DNA from: Fistulifera solaris
Lineage: Eukaryota; Bacillariophyta; Bacillariophyceae; Naviculales; Stauroneidaceae
DNA length: 64,000 bases
NCBI GenBank assembly: GCA_030295235.1
Contig: AP026144.1
Coordinates: 806,001 to 870,000 of the forward strand
Reading direction: 5' to 3'
A model generated the notes under the pieces. That model saw only the letters and a list, made by a program, of their open reading frames with translations, ran no database searches and had not been told where the DNA came from. Both the position numbers and the translations under genes were made by a program. Below, piece after piece: positions 54,677-64,000 of this stretch (positions are counted from its first letter, which is position 1; each line of letters starts with the position of its first letter).

Positions 54677-56145
54677 GTTTGATACAAAAAGATAAAGGAG
54701 AGAAGAAGGAATGAAAGACGAATGCTTATGGCTTTTTGTAGAGGATCAACTGGAGCGACAATCAAAGACGAAAAAGGTGGGCGGCGTTCTCGTTATTATT
54801 TGGCCTGGCCTTTGCACGGGAGTCATGAATCAGGAATCATCAGGATGAGTCAGGAGTCTGTATTCTGTACTCGCTTCGTCGTTCCTCGGAAGCGCGCTGA
54901 AAGAACTGAAGCGATTCATTGTGCATGCATCTCTTCATTTTTTCTCAAAATAAATAAGATACTAATTCTAGTTTCTTTTCGAAAAACATCTTTTATCTAA
55001 CACAGTAATGTTTTCTTTTCGCTTCGTTAGCCAGCACCGTAGCGTGGCTACAACGGCATGTGTGCAAAGGCTTAATGAGGATGAAGCAATGAATTGGTTA
55101 TTTTCTTCACAAGTTTCAACTTGGGCATCTCTCAGTTATCAACTAGAGTGAAAGGAAATACTCAGTACATGCTTTATCTGCAGTCCATTCCCCCTCAACT
55201 GCTGTCTTTTACTCCACTTTATCAAAGTTGCTCAAACTAGACTTATTTGATGGAACAGGTATCATCAAACCATCCTGGTTGAACAAAGAAGATTCCGAGA
55301 ACGACAAAAATGTGATGTTGATTAATTCATTTCACCAAGGATGCAACAACCGCAACAACATAGCGTGGAAAGGCCTGTTGAGGCTATTTTGCGCTGACGT
55401 TTTACTCGCGGCTGAAAGTTCAAAGTGAACGCGCGACCCGCGACCGGCAAAGGGCAACTCGAATAAATTACCAGTACTTGAATAGTAGAATGTGCAAGGG
55501 CAGCAAGTTCACGAGCATCTCCAATTTACTAAATATCCAGTCAGTTAAGACAAAAATCTTTACCAGCCAAAACGAATGTTACGAAGAAATCCCGAATCCC
55601 GACTGGTGGCTGGTGGTGGATTATGGATTATCGTACTTTTCTACTGTATATTTCATTCCCGATATCGTTGGAGGGAAATAGAAAATAAATCGCACTATAC
55701 TAATGGGTGTTCATCTTTGCTTTTCCATTCTTGCACGTTTCGGAGGTATTACTCCCCACAATCCAATACCGATTCGGAGCATCGGAAAAAGTTCCACACA
55801 TTCACGGGACGACGCTCCGAAACGGAAACGTCGACCATCCGATCACAAAAAAAAAAGACGGTGATCCAACGATTCCAACACATCCCTCGTCATTCTTGTT
55901 TGCATATAGCAAAGCAGATCCCCAAGACCTCAGTCAGCGAGTAGAAGGGCTATTATACAACTATTGTGTTGCTTTCTTGCGTTCCTCTCTTTCCTCTCTC
56001 TCTCGAGCAAGACATTGATTCATTATTAGCAAACGCACGTTCCTTGAATAGAGTCGCGTGGAAGGGACGGAACGGAAATAGATTCATTCATTGCGGAGGT
56101 GAAAGTGTTTTTTTCAACGTCATTGATCGTGCAAAGAAGAAAACA
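54677..56145. other. Intergenic, no gene seen
   Basis: Divergent upstream region of the GTPase gene and the 56.1-kb gene. The frame of the latter is open upstream from 55966, so its true start or a 5' exon could lie there. No other feature is supported. Confidence 0.4.
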
Positions 56146-57688
56146 ATGCTCGTTACAACGCAAGAGATCCAATGGGACGGGCACTTGTCAACGACGAACA
56201 GCATAGAATCACAAAAACGGCAAATGGAGGATTGGAAAAACGATTTGACGATAAATTCGTACGATACCATTGAACTGTTGAAACAGTCGTTGAAGCAATT
56301 GAATTACTTGACACAACAACAATCGCAACAGGAACAAGCGACTTGTTTGCAAGGCGACGACGAAGAAGCCAAGGAGACGTTGGAAAGTAACACTCGTTCG
56401 TCCTTATTGAAACTCATTGAAGAATATGACCAACCGCGATCAGTGCTTCTAAACGGCCGCAGCAAAACACTCTCACGTCGCAACTCACTCAGTTCGCAAG
56501 TATCGACCAGTTCTCACGCATCGAACAAATCGGTACGATTCGGGAATGTTAGTATCGTGACCGCACAAGAGTTGGCGCAATTGAGTGTGACGACTGTCGA
56601 TGCTTATGAACGGGAAAGTAGTGCACGGAAACGACAACAAAAGAAACCCGATAAGACGGATGTCCTGGAAGAATACGTGAAAATGGCACAATCGACGCGG
56701 CGACGACCGGAACGGACGCATTCGATGTCGAACCTTTCGAATAGTTCGGATTCGAAAGCCCGAAGGCGTTCGTTGTTTCGCAAGAAAGACGATTCGAGCA
56801 GTGTGCGTTCAAAACAAAGTGCAGTGTCGCTAAACGACAGCGTCGCTTCCTCCAGCCGTTCGCATCGAAATGCGAAACAGCAAAACCGGCCTTCGTCGCA
56901 TAACGGCAATGACAACCACAGTGTCGGATCGTCGAAAGCCAGCCGTGCTTCCCTCTCCTCGAGGCTCGAAACAACAGAACAACGAACCTCTCAACATCAA
57001 CAAAAGTATCTTTGTTACCAAAATGTTCTCGAAACCCTTCCAACGACGGAAAGGGAAGCATACTACTACTTGTACTCAGCCATCTTCGAATCCGACAGAA
57101 ACGAGCAATAACCAGGACCATGTGGATATTTCCGAAGTCACCATGGACGATAATATCACCGAGACATCGTCGAATGATGATTCCGCGGCGATTGTGATGA
57201 AAGATAGTCGGTATCAGCGGCAACGACAACAGCGTCGTCGCACACCACAAAAGGCTTCCGTTCCGGAACAGCCTCCGCGGCGCGGCGTGCGACGATCCAA
57301 TTCTTCGGGTGCCTCTTCGGTCGCATCGTCACGATCTTTGGTACAACGGGCGGCTCGTCTCTTGTTGCGTCGTCCGTCGGCCAACCATTCCGACGTTTGT
57401 TCCGTGGCCTCGTCGATTTCGTCCAGTGCCGCCTGTGTGGTTCGAGACGATGATACAACTCCTTTACATCCATCCATTGTCATTATGAACGAGGTCACGG
57501 AGGAAACACTGGACGACGATGATTCAGATGATCCTCCCAGCAACGAAGATACTGCAAAATTGCAATACGATATTGACAATTTGAAAAAACGGATTATGGG
57601 TTTGGTCGTGGAGCACATGGAAGAAAGTGAGAAACAAAAACAATTGAAACTGCAATCCAAACGCGCTGTGGCAACGACGGCTTCTTGA
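56146..57688 (+). CDS. Ser/Arg-rich protein with VRFGNV motif (one frame change)
   Basis: The start at 56146 (MLVTTQEIQWDG) is the first Met after a weak upstream stretch. The first frame reads to 57111, but near 56950-57000 the coding texture moves to the frame ending at 57688. Corrected, about 510 residues. SVRFGNVSIVTAQELAQL (about residues 129-146) resembles the VxFGxVxV motif of the 44-46-kb proteins and is followed by a basic helix. The rest is Ser/Arg-rich with SRRNSLSSQ- and SVASS-type phosphorylation-like repeats. A C-terminal coiled coil (YDIDNLKKRIMGLVVEHM) ends the protein. Function unknown, possibly a cytoskeleton or nuclear phosphoprotein. Confidence 0.55.
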
Positions 57689-58264
57689 ATGAATAGAGTG
57701 ATGGGTGATGGCAGGCACCCATGTAGAATGTAGAGGCGCAATAATTCCAAAAGATATCATTAATTGGACATTCGTTGAATTTCTCCTGAAGAATAGTACC
57801 CTATTTATAGAAACAGTTTTATTTGCGTCGGACAGGACATGTAGCTTTCGAGCGACTCATATTTTAGCGGTTTTTTTTTTAAAATGGCTCTTGGAGTGGG
57901 CAATCGCTTCTTTCAGCTTTCAGCGACCATGTGCGTCCATCCAAAATCAAACCTACCTTGATTTCCGTTCGTTTCTACTATATTATCTTGATTACCCTTT
58001 ATTGGATTTGTGATCGTTTTGGGTCGAGAATTCTGGCAATAACGAAAAGGCTGGAAGTGGAAGTAAACTTTCAGCACGACAGGCACGTGAATGGCCATCA
58101 TCCCCGACTCATTGTTTCGCAGCGCAACACGCAAACGAAAAAATAAAAACGTCCACTTTACAAAACGAGCTTCGTTGTTTGTGTATCTATTATTTGAACC
58201 TTATTATTATTACTCCGTATTAATCTTTATTTCCTGTTTTTCATTTGAAAACAGCTTGTCGAAT
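57689..58264. promoter_or_regulatory. Intergenic with TACTCCGTA element
   Basis: TACTCCGTA at 58211-58219 lies 46 bp before the ATG at 58265. No gene is supported in this stretch. Confidence 0.4.
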
Positions 58265-59386
58265 ATGACATCGCTTCTTAATAATGCTTTCTCTCTCATC
58301 AAACAATCGTCTTCTTTCGTAATACTAATAAGAATACGAAGACAATCGTGTCATCGCTCGAGGAGGATGATGATTAGTACGCAAGCGCAATTGTATCGCG
58401 TTCTGATACGACAATGTCGTGCTTGGGAGTCCAAGGAGATGGTGTGGTTGCAACCACCGATTGATCCACATACTGCCGGAAGTGCTCGTTTGTGGTTTTC
58501 GAAAAAGAAGAAGGATGACGACAACGACAACGACGATGTACCAGCCGTGTATCAGTGGTTTGTGCAACAACAGCCATCATCATCATCATCATCATCATCT
58601 TCGTCCGACGAATGGCAAGCATGGTATTCCGAGGTAATCAAACATCATTATAAGTTGTTGCAAAAGAGAAAAGTACCAAACAAACATGATTTCGCAGCAT
58701 CGTTGAATGACTCATCCTCTGATTCTGATGATTCCGACGACTCGGACGCTGAAGAAGAAGAAGAAGAAGAAGAAGAAGAGTTTGATCGTTCCTTGTGGAC
58801 AAAGGTGGAGACACTCCAACACGCCATTCGTACCGCATTTCGGCATTCTTCACCACAGTATGCACCACTCGCGTTGATAGCCTTTCGACAATTACGACAG
58901 CAGTGGTATCAACAACAATTATTCACCAGTATTCATATGGCGTACGGTCTGCGGATCAGTGTTTTGTCACAGTACATTGGTCGTTCCTTGGAACACAAGT
59001 ACCGCTTTGCGTATCGTGTCCGCATCGAACGTTTGGATCCAGACACGGCGGTGCAATTGTTGGGTCGCACGTGGCATATCACCGAAGCAAACAACAACAA
59101 CAACAATGACAAACGCACGGTCGTCGTTGATGCCCCCACGACGGGTGCCGTCGGACAATTGCCCGTGTTGGAACCGCACAGTTGCTTTGAATACGTCAGT
59201 GGTGCCGAACTGTTCTCAACAAAAGGTCAAATGAGTGGATGGTTTCATTTTGCTCCCGTTCCCCGAGGGACACCCAGTGCCATTGTGGGAATGTCCGTCT
59301 TGGCCTTGAGTTCCATGGACAAATTTGCAGTCGAAATCAAACCATTTACTTTGCGTGTCGATGATGATGATGATCGTACTTGGTAG
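58265..59386 (+). CDS. LYR-motif plus ApaG (DUF525) domain protein, probably mitochondrial
   Basis: I chose the ATG at 58265 (MTSLLNNAFSLI), since it starts a basic, Ser/Arg-rich mitochondrial-like presequence. The frame is open upstream to 58091. QAQLYRVLIRQCRAW (Leu43-Tyr-Arg) fits the LYR motif of Fe-S and respiratory assembly factors. A low-complexity Ser/Asp/Glu stretch follows (about residues 100-180). The C-terminal ApaG domain (about 245-355) shows YRVRIERLDPDTAVQLLGRTW, GAVGQLPVLEPHSCFEY and MSGWFHFAPVPRGTP. ApaG domains bind proteins or small ligands in FBXO3 and PDIP38. The fusion suggests a mitochondrial adaptor. 373 residues, intronless. Confidence 0.75.
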   Translation: MTSLLNNAFSLIKQSSSFVILIRIRRQSCHRSRRMMISTQAQLYRVLIRQCRAWESKEMVWLQPPIDPHTAGSARLWFSKKKKDDDNDNDDVPAVYQWFVQQQPSSSSSSSSSSDEWQAWYSEVIKHHYKLLQKRKVPNKHDFAASLNDSSSDSDDSDDSDAEEEEEEEEEEFDRSLWTKVETLQHAIRTAFRHSSPQYAPLALIAFRQLRQQWYQQQLFTSIHMAYGLRISVLSQYIGRSLEHKYRFAYRVRIERLDPDTAVQLLGRTWHITEANNNNNNDKRTVVVDAPTTGAVGQLPVLEPHSCFEYVSGAELFSTKGQMSGWFHFAPVPRGTPSAIVGMSVLALSSMDKFAVEIKPFTLRVDDDDDRTW

Positions 59387-59919
59387 TGATGTACGGTGAA
59401 TAGAGAAGAGAAATCGTTTATGCTATACTATGTAAAAGCTATAGGAAAAGGAGATGAGGATAATTGTAATGATGGACGAAATTAAACGGATCAGTACTAG
59501 GTAAGGTTACACACAAAAAAAATAATGTGAACGGAATCCGGTCATTCCTCTACTAGAGTACTAGTTACCGTACCGGTAAGGTCCAAGCAGTATGTATTGT
59601 CATGTTTTTTTGGACGGGCAGCTGATAGACAGACAGACAGACAGACAGACAGGCAGGCAGGCAGACAGACAGTCTTTTCTTGTCTTCGCGGTCGTTCGAA
59701 CTTTATTCGTGTAATTCTGGATTGGGTCTATCGACTATACCATTTCAGTGTAGATAGAATGACCTTTGAAATGCCCCAAACAGTCATTATTCATTATCCG
59801 TTCCACCCTTGACCCTTTGCCACAAAACACCAAAAAAGTGCAAATCGAAAAAGACTCTTCTTTCTTTCTTTCTTTCCCTTGATATTCGTCTTCTCTTCAT
59901 TCGTTTTGCCTATTTACAA
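59387..59919. other. Intergenic with GACA microsatellite
   Basis: An AGAC/AGGC tetranucleotide repeat runs from about 59627 to 59672. The rest is the 5' flank of the fasciclin gene. TCTTTCTTTCTTTC lies at 59861-59876. Confidence 0.5.
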
Positions 59920-62435
59920 ATGAAATGGCTTATTGTATGGTGTAGTAGTTGTTGTTTCCTCTTAGGGACGCAACACACTGTGCTAGCGCAAACTTCGGGT
60001 GGTGCTACTTTGGATTTTGCGCCTCCTACGGCCAACACTTCCCAGACAGGAGGAGAAGTCCTAGATTTAGAAGATGATGTCTTCAACAACATAACAAATA
60101 TGACGACTCCTTCGACCGCTCCTTTGAGTTCTCCGAATGCGACAGAAACACCGCCGGCTACATCGCCGACAACAACACCTTCTACAGAAGCAGAAGCCGA
60201 CGAAACAGAACCAACGAATGCACCTTCAACGGCGTTTGTGAATGTTTCGCATCCCAACGCCGGGGGCATGACCAATACAGATGGAGAAACCTTTGAAGGC
60301 ATGACATTACGTGAATTGATCATTTCAAGGGAAGAATTGACCCTGTTTCGAGACTTTTTAGATCAAGCTGGATTGCTTGAAACAATCTTGGATGATACGA
60401 CACAACAATTGACTATCTTTGCACCCGACAATCACGCCATGGAGAACAATCGCAACATTCAACTCTACAGTACAGGGCTCGACGAATCACCGCCACGATG
60501 GTATCACACCATCTTGTCGACTTGCCAAAATCACATGGCCGAAAGTCAAATACTCAATTTCGATCAAATCTTTGATCAAGTGCGGACCGAAATCACATCC
60601 ATGCATGATACGTGGCCTGTCAGTCAATTCACACTCCAAGTGGGTGGCGTCGAAATGGAAACGGCCAATTTGGTAGCATCGAACGGGATATTGCACGTCA
60701 CACGTGGAGTCATTGCTCCTCAATTCTATTCCCAAACCTTTGCGCAACTCGAATTGCAAGAAGAATTCGGTCCCGATCATTTGAATCGTATCAGTATGGT
60801 GGATGTTGTCGATAACATTCCCGGAGCCCGACAATTGTTGGCGACGTCCCGTGATACGGGTTTGACCTACGCCGGTTGTCGCATCCGTGCGTTCAATCGA
60901 ATGGGTCTCGATTATTTGCCCCAAACCATCAATGGTGGACAATTCGTCAAGGAAAATGAACTCATGAATGCCTCCTTTGCCGAACAATCCCTTCACAACT
61001 TTGTCGAATATCAACTCATTCCACACAATTACTATCTGCCAGACATTGAGGAAAATTTTGAACAGTTGGTGATGCCAATCAACAAATGCAGTCATATTTG
61101 GATCACCAACCGGGTCGGCAAATTGTGTTTCAATGATGCCTGCATTGTCCGTACGCCTGATCCGCGCTGGTTCCTCGCCAGCAACGGTGTTGGATACGTC
61201 TTGGACAAGTGCATTATTTGTTCCGGCATTGCCATGTTGACCGATTATGCCGCCGAATATTCCAGTCTCAATACCAAAGACGCGGCGCAATTGTTTTGGG
61301 GTACCGAATGGAATTTGCGCAATTTGAGTTTATCGGTGGGAGATGGTGGTCCTTTGACCATGTTTGCGTCCATCAATACCGGCTTTAACTTTTTCACCTT
61401 GGAAGATACGACGCGGTTAAGTACCGACAAGTGGCGTCGGCATTTGTGGGATTTGGCATCGCATTTCTTGACGCAAGGCAAATATACCCGCGATCATTTG
61501 ATCAATATCACCAAATCCAATGGCGGGGCATGGAATTTGACCATGTTGACGGGTGAGAATGTAACGATTGATTTTGATGAAAGCAGGAATATGGTGCTAG
61601 TCGATGGTGGTGATTTGTTTATGCATGACATGCAAGGACAAGATGGGTACGTTTTTTTTTCTTTTATGTCGTGCTCGTATTGGTTTTTCTTTGAAATGGT
61701 GCAATACAACATTCACTAACACATCCATAAACCTCGTATTTCGTATTCAGATTATTGCATTTTACCACTGAAGTACCAAAGCCACGATCCGTGACAAAGA
61801 ACTGCTTCACAATTGTCGAAGACGATCCAGATGAAAGGTTCAGATTGCATTTAGGATATTTGACGTCTCTCTTTTTAGAAGAAGACGTCAAACGGTTGCT
61901 ACCTCTCACGGTCTTTTATGCCCCGAACGAAGCCTGGGAAGGAAAGATGGTTGATTTGATGGAGTTGTCGGAAACGGTTCTGGAAAACATGATCTTCAAA
62001 GAACTTTTGTGGTGTGAACTTTTGGTCGAAATGGCCAACAGCGGTCAACCCATTGAAAGCCACAATGGTCAACTCTGGAATGTAGTGGTGAACGAAGAGG
62101 GTTTCCCTTGCATCAAAACAATACAACAATTGAATGAAACCCATTCCATGGATGCTTGCATCACAAAATGTGACATTCTGGCACGCAATGGTATTGTTCA
62201 CGAAATTGATTCGCTTATTGTGTATCAAAGCTTGGATACACTCGCTCCATTCCCACCGGTGGCGCCCTTTGCCCCGTCAGCTCCATCGCCGCTTTTCGAA
62301 CAACCCATCCAGCGTGACAACATAACAGCTCCTACTTTGGCACCCAGTTCGGCAGCGTGGCGAACAACAACGTCGTCGTCGTCGTGGGGATTGGTATCGT
62401 CTCTACTTGCCGCTATGTTGTGCTATTTCCTCTAG
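59920..62435 (+). CDS. Multi-fasciclin (FAS1) surface protein, GPI-type tail
   Basis: Two exons (59920-61646 and 61751-62435) around a 104-bp GT-AG intron encode about 803 residues. The signal peptide MKWLIVWCSSCCFLLG is followed by a Thr/Pro/Ala-rich stalk with N-glycosylation sequons. At least two clear FAS1 domains are seen. The first has LTIFAPDNHAM and NGILHVTRGVIAP. The last has LTVFYAPNEAWEGK and NGIVHEIDSLIVY after the intron. One or two more divergent domains lie between. The C-terminal Pro/Ala-rich stretch ends in a hydrophobic tail (WGLVSSLLAAMLCYFL) suited to GPI attachment. FAS1 proteins mediate adhesion at cell surfaces or in extracellular matrix. Confidence 0.88.
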
Positions 62436-62551
62436 GCGAGCGGCGAACAAACACTCTCCCCCTTTTTAGGATTGCATATTTATTTCTAGTTTATTTTGTA
62501 TGAGAATCAAACAAACGTACCAAGCCACTGTACTATGACTGTAGTCGCTTT

Positions 62552-63955
62552 TCAGGATCCTGATAGTTGACAGGAAAATGGTGCTCCATGCTTTGACCAG
62601 TCTTGTTGAATAGAATAGACAGACCCAGCAGTAGCTGTGATCATAAAGACGAGAGAAAAGTATGTCAACGCACAGCTCCAATCGAGTGACAGTCTAAATA
62701 ATGCTAATCCGTGTCGCTTTCGCCAAAAGACAGCGGGCAAGAGCAGCGTCAAGGGAACGGATGTAATCGCTCCAATGAAAGACACGAGATCCGAAAAGAA
62801 GGGAATCGCGTTTGATAAAGAGAGCGCCAGACTCTGAGGTGCTCGTTGACGATCGACCAGCTCGTGTCGAATGTTCAAAAATAATTTTTGACTGCCCACG
62901 GCAAAGCCAATACTACCCAAAGCACTGAATTTCCGTAACCAGCTGGTGACGGTCGAGGTTGCTGGTAAACTCATGTCCGTATGTATTTTTGAAGATGCTG
63001 AAAAATGAATGGCATGGATACATTGCACTACCACCACCAACAAGGCCAATAAACTCAATAGACTGGCTGTTCGCCCCAAGCGCGCCATGGTCCGCAGTTG
63101 ACTGACACCCAACATACAGAGACAGGCACACAAACCCGCCATCGGCAAACACAGACGTACAAAAACCGCTTGCAAGGCATGACTCATGACCAAGACATAA
63201 TTCCCCAAAACGAGAAATATGTTGGAGTAGTAAATGATACGAACCATTCTTGTCGCCCTTTTGTGATCAAACAGCGCTTGTGTGAAACCAATAAAGTCAT
63301 GAGTGGCCGTGTCGTGGTGCAATTTTTCTCCCGTACAAGCTGTTAGGGGAAGTAGATCGACCCACTCGGGGTCACTCTGCTGCTGTTGTTGCGATAATAA
63401 ACTCAGGATAGAATTCGCTGTATTCTGATTGATTTCTCGATAGTCAGTGTCATCGGCTATCTTGGATTGAATAACTTCCGACTGGGTGTTCTTTTCCAAG
63501 CAAGCTGTCTTGGCAATTTTACCCTGTTGCAACGATTCCTGATACCATCGATTCTCTAATTCATGTTGCTGTTCGACATCTAATGCGGTCCAATGTAAGA
63601 TCGTTCCCGCATATAGATTGATCGGCAACTGCATTACTAAGAAGAAGAACCCCCAGAAATTCCCCAGTGTGGCAATGTTGCCCGGCAACGCTAACAAACC
63701 CGTCCCCAAACATTCCGCCGTCAACAAAAGAGCACCTTGACCGACATTTAAAAGACGGGATGCATCATTGTTACCTGGTGAATAATTCGAATCGATACTG
63801 AATTCAGAATCATGACGAATCAACACGTTGCTGGTAAGATTCGTGGGCAATAATTGTGTTTGCTCGTTGGTTGTTACATTCGAAGGATGATTTGAGGCGT
63901 TCTTTGTCGGATGATGATCCTTCGGCGGTTCGAATATATCCAGAAGTGATGTCAT
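62552..63955 (-). CDS. Amino acid/auxin permease (AAAP) family transporter, apparently short of one segment
   Basis: A 467-residue intronless membrane protein. An N-terminal cytosolic stretch precedes LLNVGQGALLLTAECLGTGL and further helices. A Gln-rich soluble loop (about residues 150-215) separates helix 2 from RMVRIIYYSNIFLVLGNYV. Helices 6 to 11 would normally follow, but after FAVGSQKLFLNIRHEL and a short RQRAPQSLALSL the sequence goes directly to NAIPFFSDLVSFIGAITSVPLT. The two transmembrane helices expected between these blocks are missing without a frame change. The family moves amino acids with protons or sodium. It may be a variant, or a mis-assembled gene. Confidence 0.75.
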   Translation of the reverse strand: MTSLLDIFEPPKDHHPTKNASNHPSNVTTNEQTQLLPTNLTSNVLIRHDSEFSIDSNYSPGNNDASRLLNVGQGALLLTAECLGTGLLALPGNIATLGNFWGFFFLVMQLPINLYAGTILHWTALDVEQQHELENRWYQESLQQGKIAKTACLEKNTQSEVIQSKIADDTDYREINQNTANSILSLLSQQQQQSDPEWVDLLPLTACTGEKLHHDTATHDFIGFTQALFDHKRATRMVRIIYYSNIFLVLGNYVLVMSHALQAVFVRLCLPMAGLCACLCMLGVSQLRTMARLGRTASLLSLLALLVVVVQCIHAIHFSASSKIHTDMSLPATSTVTSWLRKFSALGSIGFAVGSQKLFLNIRHELVDRQRAPQSLALSLSNAIPFFSDLVSFIGAITSVPLTLLLPAVFWRKRHGLALFRLSLDWSCALTYFSLVFMITATAGSVYSIQQDWSKHGAPFSCQLSGS

Positions 63956-64000
63956 ATGCTTTTGATGCAGCAGGAAGAGATAGAAGGGAAAGATATACGG

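Overview
The window is nuclear DNA of a photosynthetic stramenopile, most likely a pennate diatom. The evidence is a plastid protein with the diatom/cryptophyte ASAF transit motif (ASAFTP, near 9870), short GT-AG introns of 65-150 bp, compact genes on both strands, and a eukaryotic gene set (SEC24, a NEDD8-like modifier, an EHD-like GTPase, a DFRP1-like protein). I cannot name the species from sequence alone. No virus, CRISPR array, rRNA or complete transposon was seen, and I recognised no tRNA.

Layout. 1-6.7 kb: the 5' part of a cytosolic-type GAPDH, a tandem set of three small secreted six-cysteine proteins (the middle copy broken), and a P-loop kinase facing a decayed copy of itself. 7.3-12 kb: a prolyl 4-hydroxylase, a thylakoid-lumen peroxidase-fold protein without its haem ligand, and an armadillo-repeat protein. 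12-14.2 kb: gene-poor. 14.2-25.7 kb: a fused ADP-forming acyl-CoA synthetase, a CAT/BAHD-like membrane protein, a DFRP1-like protein, a mitochondrial-looking membrane protein, a cyclopropane-fatty-acid-synthase-type methyltransferase and an ABC1/UbiB kinase. 26.7-36.2 kb: a TrmH/SpoU RNA methyltransferase and several uncharacterised proteins, one with a tentative SKA1-like C-terminus, plus a spliced 97-residue protein. 36.7-43.5 kb: a secreted subtilase, a membrane sulfotransferase and SEC24. 44-57.7 kb: low-complexity Ser/Arg/Gln-rich proteins, several with a short VxFGxVxV motif, together with the NEDD8-like gene and the EHD-like GTPase. 58-64 kb: an LYR-ApaG protein, a GPI-type fasciclin protein and an amino-acid permease.

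The genes do not form one operon-like pathway. Loose themes are membrane and lipid chemistry (CFA-type methyltransferase, CAT/BAHD-like protein, ABC1 kinase), secretion and extracellular matrix (SEC24, prolyl hydroxylase, sulfotransferase, fasciclin, subtilase, Cys-rich proteins) and organelle biology.

An important caveat: at least ten otherwise good coding regions change reading frame, nearly always by one base beside a run of identical bases. This looks more like homopolymer errors in the sequence than decay, so several coordinates below span two or three frames and are marked as such. A few breaks do not fit that pattern and look biological: the frameshift in the middle Cys-rich copy, the nonsense codon in the 45.7 kb paralog, the in-frame stop in the subtilase, and the decayed kinase copy.
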